A DNA stretch of 64,000 nucleotides, taken from NCBI RefSeq assembly GCF_028826105.1, contig NZ_JAQGPL010000001.1, positions 373,501 to 437,500 of the forward strand. Direction: 5' to 3'. Shown in pieces: positions 57,077 through 64,000 of the stretch; position 1 is the first letter of the stretch; each line of letters begins with the position of its first letter. The DNA comes from Paenibacillus humicola. GTDB lineage: Bacteria; Bacillota; Bacilli; Paenibacillales; Paenibacillaceae. A program made the position numbers and the translations under genes. The notes below the pieces were generated by a model. The model was not told the origin of the DNA. It saw nothing but the letters and a program-made list of their open reading frames with translations, and did no database searches.

Positions 57077-57649
57077 CTAGCTTTGCAATGCGTGTAAAAG
57101 GTCTTCCGTGCTGCGCACCCGGCCGATTCTCGGGAAAATCGTCGACACCGTATAGCGGTGTTCGTCCTCGGTTTGCGCGCCCATGGCGTCTTCGGCGAAA
57201 ATCTGCCGGTACCCGTGCTGGAACGCTTCGCGGGCCGTCGTATCGACGCCGATGCTGGTCGAAATGCCGCACATCACGATCGTGTCAATGTCGCGCCGGC
57301 GCAGCTGGAGATCCAGCTCGGTGCCGTGGAAAGCGCCCCATTGGCGCTTGGTGATCCCGACGCTTTTCACGGCGTCGATTTCCGGCACGAGCCGCGCCCA
57401 GTCGGCGGGTCGGGCCCCCGTTTGCGGCGGGTTGTCCGTCAGCGGCTGCAGGACGTCGCGGCCGTCGACGAAATCGACGTTGACCGCGGCGACGAAGCCG
57501 CCTCTGGCGCGCAGCGCTTCGGCAAGCTGCACGGAGCGGCGGACAATATCCGCCGCCGGGTAAGGCACGGTCGGGTAATGATCGACGATACCTTTTTGCA
57601 GATCGATGATGATAAGAGCGGTAGCGGCAGGATTAATAATTAACGGCAT
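57077..57649 (-). CDS. Isochorismatase-family cysteine hydrolase
   Basis: The 190-residue protein has the catalytic triad D16 (IIIDLQKG), K101 (TKRQWGAFHGTEL) and C127 (IVMCGISTSIGVD, with the family's cis-peptide region). Relatives hydrolyse isochorismate, nicotinamide, N-carbamoyl compounds or unknown amides. The chosen ATG has GGAGG at proper spacing. The frame stays open upstream through the repeat array, adding 14-residue repeats; this is judged to be an untranslated leader because the internal start has a strong ribosome site. Confidence 0.9.
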   Translation of the reverse strand: MPLIINPAATALIIIDLQKGIVDHYPTVPYPAADIVRRSVQLAEALRARGGFVAAVNVDFVDGRDVLQPLTDNPPQTGARPADWARLVPEIDAVKSVGITKRQWGAFHGTELDLQLRRRDIDTIVMCGISTSIGVDTTAREAFQHGYRQIFAEDAMGAQTEDEHRYTVSTIFPRIGRVRSTEDLLHALQS

Positions 57650-57675
57650 CATAGGACCTCCAGAGTGTTTAATGG

Positions 57676-57799
57676 TTAAGCGTTTTACGGAGTAAAACGC
57701 AGCATCGAAAGCATAAGTTAAGCGTTTTACGGAGTAAAACGCAGCATCGAAAGCATAAGCTAAGCGTTTTACGGAGTAAAACGCAGCATCGAAAGCATC
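57676..57799. repeat. Tandem hairpin-repeat array B, in the leader of the isochorismatase-family gene
   Basis: Three 42-base units begin (T/C)TAAGCG at 57676, 57718 and 57760. Each has GCGTTTTA-CGGAG-TAAAACGC, a perfect eight-base-pair hairpin, followed by AGCATCGAAAGCATAAG, the same spacer as in array A. Relative to array A, GCATTT/AAATGC has become GCGTTTT/AAAACGC, a paired change that keeps the stem. The array fills most of the leader between promoter and ribosome site. Confidence 0.9.
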
Positions 57800-57823
57800 C
57801 GGCAGGCGTTTCGTTCTCTCGTT

Positions 57824-57852
57824 ATTATAGAGCATGCGATAAAAAGCCGCAA
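57824..57852 (-). promoter_or_regulatory. Promoter of the isochorismatase-family gene
   Basis: On the minus strand TTGCGG (57847-57852), 17-base spacer, TATAAT (57824-57829). Transcription would start near 57817, so array B is in the 5' leader. Confidence 0.75.
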
Positions 57853-58060
57853 AATATCATGCTTGCAGATTCGCACTAAACCGCCGCCGTGCAGCGGAGC
57901 GAAGCAAACAACAAAGCCTTGGAGCTCCGCTCCAAGGCTTCTTAAAACGTATGACCAAAAATAAAAAGAACTCATTCAACATCATAGCAGAGCGGAAACA
58001 AACAGTCTATATTTTTCCTCGATTTTTGCTACGATTTGGATACGAAGGGAGGAGGATTTT
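57853..58060. other. Divergent gap with a perfect hairpin
   Basis: No gene. AAGCCTTGGAGC (57914-57925) pairs with GCTCCAAGGCTT (57929-57940) around TCC; without a clean T run it could be a terminator, or the stem of a small RNA. The ribosome site of the APH-like gene (GGGAGGAGG) is at the right end. Confidence 0.5.
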
Positions 58061-59047
58061 ATGAACCGAAATGAAAATGAGTGCCATCTGGCTGCGGCGG
58101 AGCTGAACGAATTCATAAGCAGACATGCGGGGCGAGGGTACAAAGTGGAGCGGGTGAACCGGCTCCGGGGAGGCGCCCAGAAGGCGGTTTACAAAATCGA
58201 GTGTTTCGGCGGCGCGGCCTTCATTCTGTACGTATGGGATCTTGCGGTGAATTACTTCCGCGAGGAGACGCTGGAAGCGGATCCTCTTACCCGGTCGTAT
58301 GCCAGCGGACGCTTTAAGGCGAATGCCGAGTTTCTGCAGCGTCACGGGATTGGAACGCCCGCCGTGTTTCATGTCGAGTATGCAGGAGAGCGTTACCCCT
58401 TCGATTTTGCGTTGGCGGAATATGCGGGTGAATAGGATATCGCCGCGTACTTTGAACGCGATCCGCATACCCGGAGCATCGTGCTTGGAAGACTCGGCGA
58501 CATGCTTGAACGAATGCACCGCATCACACGGGAGACGTTCGGCAAATTGGGCGAAGAATCGCTGCAGCCGCCGTCGTCTTCCTGTCACAGCCTCGTCTTG
58601 GAGAACGCCAGGAAACAGCTGGAATATGCCGCCCGGCATTTGGCTCCCTTGGCCCGCCGGGAAGAACGTCTTGCGGCGGCACTCGAAGAAACATACGCGG
58701 CGATCGGCCCGCGTGACCGGTTCGGGTTCATCCACGGCGAGCTTGGGCCGGATCACGTACTGGTCAACGGGCGTCTGGAGCCGATGATGATTGATATCGA
58801 AGGCGCGGAGTTTTGCGACATCGAACACGAGCACAGCTTTCTCCAGTTCCGTTTCGGCGAATTTTACCGTTACTTGGAGCGGCCGGGACTGGACCCGGAA
58901 AGGATGCGCTTCTACAAGCTGGCCCATCATTTGTCCTGCGCTTCAGGCGGCATCAAGCTGCTCCAAAGAGGCTTCCCGAACCGGAAACTGGCCTCGCACA
59001 TCGCGCATCATAACGCCAGAAGCGCATTACGTTTTCTGGAGAAATAA
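58061..59047 (+). pseudogene. Aminoglycoside phosphotransferase-family (APH) gene with an in-frame stop
   Basis: Two open stretches in the same frame, 58061-58435 and 58436-59047, are split by one TAG codon (GGT GAA TAG GAT ATC). Read through, it is a 328-codon APH-type protein: N-lobe to about 124, then the catalytic loop FIHGELGPDHVLVNG and metal site MMIDIEGAEF. Everything else looks intact, with a good GGAGGAGG ribosome site. It is a recent nonsense mutation, a sequencing error or a read-through gene. Small-molecule kinases of this family act on sugars, aminoglycosides or choline-like compounds. Confidence 0.85.
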
Positions 59048-59053
59048 AAGCGC

Positions 59054-59116
59054 TTGCCGCCGGTCCGGCCCGGCTGGTACAATGGTTTAGCTAATACCTA
59101 ATATTTTTAGGTGTTA
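59054..59116 (+). promoter_or_regulatory. Promoter and operator of the XRE-deformylase operon
   Basis: TTGCCG (59054-59059), 18-base spacer, TACAAT (59078-59083). Just downstream TAATACCTAA (59092-59101) and TTAGGTGTTA (59107-59116) form an inverted repeat with one mismatch, well placed for autorepression by the XRE protein. Confidence 0.65.
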
Positions 59117-59141
59117 CATAATAAACTGTGGAGTGAAGCTC

Positions 59142-59393
59142 ATGCTCGAATGGATGCTGAGACAAGTGATGGCCCAGCGGGGCGTATGGTCCGGGGCCGC
59201 GCTGGCGCGGCTGCTGCAGGAGAAATCGGACTACCGCCTGTCCGCGCCGTCGATCAGCGCGCTGCTGACGGGCAGCCCGAAGCAGATGAAGGCCGAGACG
59301 ATGGATGCGCTCTGCACGGCGCTGGATTGCACGCCCGGTGATTTGTGGGCGTATACGCCGCCGGCCGGCAGAAGGGGGCTGAAACAAGCATGA
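59142..59393 (+). CDS. Small XRE-family helix-turn-helix regulator
   Basis: An 83-residue DNA-binding protein made almost only of a Cro/CI-type helix-turn-helix (ALARLLQEKSDYRLSAPSIS then LTGSPKQMKAETMDALCTAL, and CTPGDLWAY at the end, typical of YozG-like regulators). It overlaps the deformylase gene by ATGA. ATG 59142 follows GGAGTGAAG. It probably represses its own promoter through the nearby inverted repeat. Confidence 0.88.
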   Translation: MLEWMLRQVMAQRGVWSGAALARLLQEKSDYRLSAPSISALLTGSPKQMKAETMDALCTALDCTPGDLWAYTPPAGRRGLKQA

Positions 59394-59914
59394 CGGTCAA
59401 AACGATTTTGCCGTTCGGCGATCCGATCCTGCGCAAGAAAGCGAAGCCGGTTGAAGACATTACGCCGAGAATGATCAAGCTGCTGGACGACATGGCCGAG
59501 ACGCTGCATGCCGCGGAAGGCCGGGCCGGCCTCGCCGCGCCGCAGGTCGGCTTCCTCCGGCGGATCGTCGTCATGGACTGCGGCGACGGGCTGATCGAGC
59601 TGATCAACCCGGAGATTATCGCCGCCGACGGCGAGCAGGAAGGCGCTGAAGCGTGCCTGTCGTATCCCGGCTTTGCCGGCATCGTAAAGCGTGCCCAGCG
59701 GGTGACCGTCCGCAGCTTGAACCGGCGCGGCGAGACGTTCGAGTTGACGGGCGATGGCTTCCTCGCCCGCTGCATCCAGCACGAGACCGATCATCTGAAC
59801 GGCGTGCTGTTTATTGACCGCGTTCAGGGCGACAGCCTGTACCATGAGGAGACGAAGCGGCGAATCCCGCTGCTGGAGGTGAAGCGGCTCGCGGGCCAGC
59901 CGCCGTCCGGTTGA
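59390..59914 (+). CDS. def: Peptide deformylase
   Basis: A 174-residue metalloenzyme that removes the N-formyl group from new proteins. The three motifs are GRAGLAAPQ (44-52), EACLS (87-91, metal ligand C89; usual form EGCLS) and HETDH (131-135). Start ATG 59390 overlaps the XRE gene stop; AAGGGGG lies upstream. Bacilli often carry two deformylases; this one, tied to a small regulator, may be the conditional copy. Confidence 0.93.
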   Translation: MTVKTILPFGDPILRKKAKPVEDITPRMIKLLDDMAETLHAAEGRAGLAAPQVGFLRRIVVMDCGDGLIELINPEIIAADGEQEGAEACLSYPGFAGIVKRAQRVTVRSLNRRGETFELTGDGFLARCIQHETDHLNGVLFIDRVQGDSLYHEETKRRIPLLEVKRLAGQPPSG

Positions 59915-59957
59915 ACGCGAGGGACGCCGGGGGCGGACGCTGAGGGGAAGCTGTCTA

Positions 59958-60328
59958 ATGGCTGAGTCCGTGCTGCTGTTTAAGAACCAGTTCCGCAAGG
60001 ACGAATGGGGCGGAGTGAACGAGGCCCACAGGCTGAGCGGAGGGAGAATCGGACTGCTCGCCCATCTCGCTTGCATGGAATAAGGGGAAATCCGCCATTA
60101 TTACGCCGCGGCTTTCACCTACGACCCGGAAACCGGGGAACGGTCGGAGATAAAATCATCGCCGAGCGCATGCAGTTTCCGAGCGGGCCGGCGAAAAGGC
60201 CCGATTTGACCGATGTTATTTTCAGCGGCGGACTGATCCGGCTTCCGGACGGGCAGGCGGTGCTGTACTGCGGCATCAGCGATACCGAAGCGCACCGGAT
60301 GATCATTCCCGATCCTTTTGTATCGTAA
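59958..60328 (+). pseudogene. Remnant of a DUF1861 (glycosidase-related) gene
   Basis: Pieces in two frames look like the C-terminal part of one protein. First GGVNEAHRLSGGRIGLLAHL (from about 60010), interrupted by TAA at about 60081, then HYYAAAFTYDPETGERSEI in the same frame, and after a frameshift near 60150 KIIAERMQFPSGPAKRPDLT and VIFSGGLIRLPDGQAVLYCG to a stop at 60328. These resemble DUF1861 proteins, relatives of GH130-type phosphorylases. The N-terminal half is missing. It is judged non-functional. Confidence 0.75.
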
Positions 60329-60372
60329 AAAACCGGCTTCCGAGCCGTCAAGCGGAAAAAGAGCGCCCCGCT

Positions 60373-60720
60373 TCAAGAACCTTCCGGGTGCTCTTCCGCC
60401 GCGGCGCCGGTAGTACCCAAAATGTTCATGGACCGGATATGCGCCTTCGTCTCCTCCGTACCCAGTTCATACAGCAGTTCGTACGTCAGCTTCAGATGTT
60501 CGTCGTAAGCGTCGTTTTCCGAATCGTGATGATAAGCGAGCCCGGGAACCTGCGCCCTGAAGTACGTCTGGGTTTCAAACGTTTCCACCGATTCGAACAA
60601 ATCGTTCAGCCGCCGGATGTCCTCCGGCGTCGCTTCGATTTCCAGCTCGTAGGCGGCGTCGCCCTGATTCATCAACACCGTCCGCGCCTGCACCGAGACA
60701 TAATACTTCCGCTTGTCCAT
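60373..60720 (-). CDS. Hypothetical protein, hydrophilic
   Basis: The 115-residue soluble protein is acidic (EATPEDIRRLNDLFESVETF) with no membrane segment or known motif. It starts three bases after the stop of the small membrane protein gene upstream, so the two are an operon. No family recognised, though its codon use and composition look like a real gene. Confidence 0.75.
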   Translation of the reverse strand: MDKRKYYVSVQARTVLMNQGDAAYELEIEATPEDIRRLNDLFESVETFETQTYFRAQVPGLAYHHDSENDAYDEHLKLTYELLYELGTEETKAHIRSMNILGTTGAAAEEHPEGS

Positions 60721-60723
60721 TCC

Positions 60724-60948
60724 TCAGCCCTCCCTGAACAGCAGCCATATCATTGCGCCGACAATGATGATAATCGGAAACAGAACGTAAGCAATTACTA
60801 TCGGGTTCGCCAGGTACGGGTGCCGGACCGTGGCGTTCGATTGTCGATTCATTTCTTTGTTCTCCTGCCTGCGCATGATGGAAATGGAATACACGAGCGC
60901 AAAAACAGATACGATACAACCGAGAACAATTAAGATATTAATCATCAT
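60724..60948 (-). CDS. Small hypothetical membrane protein
   Basis: A 74-residue protein with two hydrophobic segments (about 4-24 and 50-70) joined by a basic loop (RRQENKEMNRQ). Ribosome site AAGGGAGATC before the doubled ATG. First gene of a two-gene unit divergent from corA. No family recognised. Confidence 0.7.
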   Translation of the reverse strand: MMINILIVLGCIVSVFALVYSISIMRRQENKEMNRQSNATVRHPYLANPIVIAYVLFPIIIIVGAMIWLLFREG

Positions 60949-61122
60949 CTTTTTCCGATCTCCCTTGTTCGATGGTGGTCGCTTTCGATGTTAGGTTTCG
61001 ATTCCGCATGCAAATTTATTCGTACCCGATTCCCATGAACCGTCCAACGTTTATAGGTGAATTGCTTTTCGTATAAGTGCTACAATGGGGCATAAGCCTA
61101 AACACGATTGGAGCGCGACGAC

Positions 61123-62073
61123 GTGATTCGGACGATGGTTGTGACCAAGCATCATCAAGTGATCGAGCATACGCCGCCCGAGCGGATCGACCGGTCCGCG
61201 GCCAGCTGGTATTGGGTCGACCTGAGCGAGCCGACGGACGAGGAAGCCCGGCTCCTGGAAGAGCATTTTCATTTTCACCCTTTGGCGGTGGAGGACTGCA
61301 TGGCGTACGAGCAGCGGCCGAAAATGGATCATTACGACGACGTTCATTTTTTCGTGCTGCATGCAATGGGTGAGCAAATCGACGAGTCCGAGGAGGTCGA
61401 CATGTTTATCGCCCCGGGCTTCCTTGTCACCTTCCACTGGAAACCGCGTCCGGAGATCGAGGAGGCGTGGGAGCGGATATTGGCGCGCCCCCGGTTCGAA
61501 CCGCACGGTTATTTGCACGCCGCTTATCAGGTGATGGACAAGCTGGTCGACAATTATTTCCCAGCCGTCGAAGCGATCGAGGACGAGCTTCTCGAGCTCG
61601 AAACGGACAACGGGGATGCGCCGGTGCAGAAGAAGCTGAACCGGATGTTCGACATCCGCAACAGGCTGCTGAAACAGCGCCGCACGATCGTCCCGATGCG
61701 CGAGCTGCTGTACCGGGTCACCAATACGCAGCGGATCGAGGGACTTGGCCATTACAACGCGTTTTTCACCGATATTTACGACCATCTGCTGAAGCTGTCC
61801 GAAATGATCGAGGGGAATCGCGAAATGACGACCGATATGCGCGATCACTATATGTCGCTCAGCTCGAACCGGATGAATGCCATCATGAAGCAGCTGACGG
61901 TCATTACGACCATTTTCATGCCGCTTACCTTTATCGTCGGCGTGTATGGCATGAATTTCGCCAATATGCCCGAGCTGCGGTGGCACGACGGCTACTATCT
62001 CGTGCTTGTGTTCATGTGCGCGCTCGGCATCGGCATGTACCTGTGGTTCAAGACAAAGGGCTGGTTCGATTGA
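61123..62073 (+). CDS. corA: CorA-family magnesium/divalent cation transporter
   Basis: A 316-residue CorA-type channel: cytoplasmic funnel (about 1-245), then two C-terminal membrane segments with the pore signature YGMNFANMPEL. The conserved GMN is present. It imports Mg2+ (or Co2+/Ni2+). GTG 61123 is taken as start because GGAG lies ten bases upstream; TTG 61108 is an alternative. Confidence 0.94.
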   Translation: MIRTMVVTKHHQVIEHTPPERIDRSAASWYWVDLSEPTDEEARLLEEHFHFHPLAVEDCMAYEQRPKMDHYDDVHFFVLHAMGEQIDESEEVDMFIAPGFLVTFHWKPRPEIEEAWERILARPRFEPHGYLHAAYQVMDKLVDNYFPAVEAIEDELLELETDNGDAPVQKKLNRMFDIRNRLLKQRRTIVPMRELLYRVTNTQRIEGLGHYNAFFTDIYDHLLKLSEMIEGNREMTTDMRDHYMSLSSNRMNAIMKQLTVITTIFMPLTFIVGVYGMNFANMPELRWHDGYYLVLVFMCALGIGMYLWFKTKGWFD

Positions 62074-62171
62074 TTATGTCGCAGTAGGGCTAGGCGCCGG
62101 CGGCCGAATAGCTCTTCTTTTGACTGGACAGGTTAAGCTTAATCGGTCTGGAGAAAAAGGAGGGTTTGCGA

Positions 62172-62465
62172 GTGGCAAGAAGAGGCAGAAGGCGTTTGCT
62201 CGTGCCGGAGGCGCAGGCGCGGATGGACGCGTTTAAGGCCGACGTGATGCGGCGGGAAGGGTATTCGGCCGATCCGAACCGGCCGGACGAAGTCAAATAC
62301 GAGGTGGCGCGGTCGCTTGGGGTTCCTTTGCAGCCGGGCGGCGGCAACGGGCAGCTGACGACCGAATCGGTCGGCCATGTCGGCGGCAAAATCGGCGGCT
62401 CGATGGTGCGCGAGCTGGTGCGTATGGCGCAGCAGAAGCTTGCGGATGAACGCAAACGGCCATAG
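62172..62465 (+). CDS. Divergent alpha/beta-type small acid-soluble spore protein
   Basis: The 97-residue protein starts at GTG behind AAAGGAGGG. It has the SASP elements LLVPEA (9-14), KYEVARSLGVPL (42-53), NG and HVGGKIGGSMVRELVRMAQQ (69-88). A normal alpha/beta SASP is about 65-75 residues; here about 18 extra residues (about 23-40) separate VPEA-x-x-x-MD from KYE. These proteins coat and protect spore DNA. A terminator follows. Confidence 0.85.
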   Translation: MARRGRRRLLVPEAQARMDAFKADVMRREGYSADPNRPDEVKYEVARSLGVPLQPGGGNGQLTTESVGHVGGKIGGSMVRELVRMAQQKLADERKRP

Positions 62466-62514
62466 CTTGGCATCCCACCAACTGCGTTAACTGTTAATGG
62501 CATAAATGTGAGGC

Positions 62515-62547
62515 GCGTTTCTCAACGAAGAAACGCTTTTTCTTTTT
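62515..62547 (+). terminator. Terminator of the SASP gene
   Basis: GCGTTTCT and AGAAACGC pair around CAACGA, then TTTTTCTTTTT. Confidence 0.85.
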
Positions 62548-62630
62548 CGCACGGTGCTAAGCAGCCATTCATCCTATTTTCATATAGAAGCGGTATAATG
62601 AAAGCATCACTTACGGAAGGATGCCTGGTT

Positions 62631-63317
62631 ATGCCGGCTAATATTCTCGTCGTGGAGGACGACCAATATATTCAGGAGCTGATCGCCGAGTTTTTGCGCT
62701 CGCAGCAGTACGAGGTCGAGGTGGCGGGGGACGGGGCCGAGGCGCTGGAGACGTTCCGGCACAAAACGTACGATTTGGTCATCCTCGACCTGATGCTGCC
62801 GGGAATCGACGGCTACGCGGTGTGCCGGACCATCCGCGAGAAGTCCGACACGCCGGTCATCGTGCTGACCGCGCTTGGAGAGGAGAAAGACCAGCTGCGG
62901 GCGTTTGAGGAGCAGGCGGACGATTATGTGACGAAGCCGTTCTCGTTCCAGGTGCTGATGAAGCGCGTGGAGGCTGTGCTGCGGCGCACGAAAGGCGGCC
63001 GTTCGGGCGAAGTGCTGTTCGACGGCCGGCTGCGGCTCGACGCCGAGGCGTACAAGGTGTACGTCGACGGCCGGCTGGTCGAGACGACAACGAAGGAATT
63101 CGAAATTTTGCAGACGCTGATCCGGAGCGCCGGCCGCATCATGACGCGCGACATGCTGCTCGACAAGGTATGGGGCTACGATTATTACGGCGATTCGCGA
63201 ATTGTCGACGCCCATATCAAAAACATTCGCAAGAAGCTCGGTATTTCCGTTATCCGGACGGTGAAAGGGGTAGGCTACGCGCTGGAGACCGATCCGCTGG
63301 CAGGTGGAGAAGGATGA
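62631..63317 (+). CDS. OmpR/PhoB-family response regulator
   Basis: A 228-residue regulator: receiver (about 1-118; acidic pair EDD, phospho-Asp in VILDLMLPG, Lys in VTKPFS) and a winged helix (about 130-225; RDMLLDKVWGYDYYGDSRIVD). The start ATG has GGAAGG in front and TATAAT at 62594-62599. It overlaps the following kinase gene by ATGA. What it senses is unknown. Confidence 0.94.
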   Translation: MPANILVVEDDQYIQELIAEFLRSQQYEVEVAGDGAEALETFRHKTYDLVILDLMLPGIDGYAVCRTIREKSDTPVIVLTALGEEKDQLRAFEEQADDYVTKPFSFQVLMKRVEAVLRRTKGGRSGEVLFDGRLRLDAEAYKVYVDGRLVETTTKEFEILQTLIRSAGRIMTRDMLLDKVWGYDYYGDSRIVDAHIKNIRKKLGISVIRTVKGVGYALETDPLAGGEG

Positions 63318-64000
63318 TCAGGCGCCGCGGCGTTACGTACAAAATCTTTATGGTGACGACGCTGCTGCTCGTCGTTTCCGCGCTGCTCATTTATTTGACG
63401 CTTTATTTCGTCCTGCCCGGCTATTATAAATCGATCAAGCAGTCCCGGCTGGACAGCGGCGTCAGCCGGCTTGTAAGCAGCATCGAAGACAAACCGTTCT
63501 CCGATGCGGTTGCTAAAATGCTGGAGTTCGGCCAGGCGAACAACGCCGTTCTGTTCTTAAGGGATGCGGACGGCGGCGTGTTCCCGGTCAACTTCGCCCG
63601 GTATGCGGGACGGATCGTCGGCGACGGCGGCTATCCCGGCTTCCGAAAATTTCTGAAGCAGCCCGGACAGATTCCCGTCGACCGCGACGGGCTGGGCCGG
63701 CGGATCTATACGGTCAGCCGGACGATTCATTTCAACGAGAGCACCGAGCCGTTTACGCTTTACGTCGATGCGCCGCTGCAGCCGATCGACGAGGCGAGGG
63801 AAGTGATCCTGCGCTTCCTGCCGTACATGCTGATCGCGATTTTGCTGATCGCAACCGCCGGCGCCGCGATTTATTCGCGGCTCATCGCCCGCCCGCTGCT
63901 CGGTTTGAACGTCGTCGCCCGAAGGCTGGCCAAGCTCGATTTCACGGACGCAGTGAAGCCGCTCCGTTCGAACGATGAAATCGGCGAGCTCTCGCAAAGC
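63314..64000 (+). CDS. Membrane sensor histidine kinase, N-terminal part
   Basis: The 229 codons in the window show a first membrane segment (about 12-33), an extracytoplasmic sensor domain (about 34-165), a second membrane segment (about 170-192), and the start of a HAMP linker (RPLLGLNVVARRLAKLDFTD). The catalytic part lies past the window end. It starts within the stop of the response regulator (ATGA), and they form one two-component system. Confidence 0.93.
   Translation, partial: MIRRRGVTYKIFMVTTLLLVVSALLIYLTLYFVLPGYYKSIKQSRLDSGVSRLVSSIEDKPFSDAVAKMLEFGQANNAVLFLRDADGGVFPVNFARYAGRIVGDGGYPGFRKFLKQPGQIPVDRDGLGRRIYTVSRTIHFNESTEPFTLYVDAPLQPIDEAREVILRFLPYMLIAILLIATAGAAIYSRLIARPLLGLNVVARRLAKLDFTDAVKPLRSNDEIGELSQS

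Noticed and set aside
57650-57835. N-terminal extension of the isochorismatase-family protein through the repeats
   Set aside because: The internal ATG has a well-spaced GGAGG and begins exactly at the conserved domain; the array is better read as leader. Kept as a low-interest finding only.
62080-62171. Sigma-G promoter for the alpha/beta SASP gene
   Set aside because: GAATA at about 62104 is present, but no CATNHTA element stands at the right distance.

Overview
The window looks like chromosome of a spore-forming, GC-rich member of the Bacillales, most like Paenibacillus. This is inferred from strong GGAGG-type ribosome sites with frequent GTG/TTG starts, spore genes (an alpha/beta-type SASP, a gamma-SASP-like gene with a sigma-G-type promoter, a LysM-GH18 spore hydrolase), a B. 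subtilis-style nas operon, a YtrA-type operon, and AhrC-, CcpA- and GlnR/TnrA-like sites. No rRNA, tRNA, transposase, prophage or CRISPR array was seen.

Layout. 1-5.8 kb: end of a LacI regulator, an unusual transcarbamylase behind an ARG-box-like site, an orphan paeninodin-type lasso peptide precursor, a solo sugar-binding lipoprotein, PAP2 and DedA membrane proteins. 6.2-15.8 kb: a nine-gene acid-sugar operon with a RuBisCO-like protein, DUF1537 kinase, GntR regulator, zinc dehydrogenase, TRAP transporter, class II aldolase and ArsB/NhaD-type carrier, behind a promoter with a cre-like site in its spacer and a 16-bp palindrome just downstream. 16-28.6 kb: an AT-rich Doc/AbrB toxin-antitoxin pair, Cu-Zn SOD-like protein, PhyH oxygenase and divergent AraC regulator beside a GH2 enzyme, FAD monooxygenase, ThpR, spore genes, PspA/PspC and a guanylate-kinase-like protein. 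29.1-38.2 kb: nitrate/nitrite assimilation (nasD, nasB, nasC, a beta-propeller protein and a glutathione peroxidase). 38.4-44.1 kb: DUF4183/collagen-like surface proteins, a P450, a second PhyH oxygenase and a PAS histidine kinase. 44.8-52.4 kb: two convergent ABC operons, one with a DesK/DesR-type two-component system and one led by a YtrA-type GntR repressor. 52.4-64 kb: a transglutaminase-like SLH protein, VOC protein, MFS pump, isochorismatase-family hydrolase, an APH-like gene with an in-frame stop, XRE regulator coupled to peptide deformylase, a decayed DUF1861 gene, CorA, an SASP and an OmpR/histidine-kinase pair cut by the window end.

Most worth following up: (i) two tandem arrays of one hairpin repeat (52454-52730 and 57676-57799), each filling the apparent transcribed leader between a good promoter and the ribosome site of an unrelated gene, with paired base changes that keep the stem; (ii) the orphan lasso precursor with Tyr predicted at core position 1; (iii) the RuBisCO-like acid-sugar operon; (iv) the NasB paralogue that has lost three of the four siroheme/[4Fe-4S] cysteines still present in its neighbour NasD.
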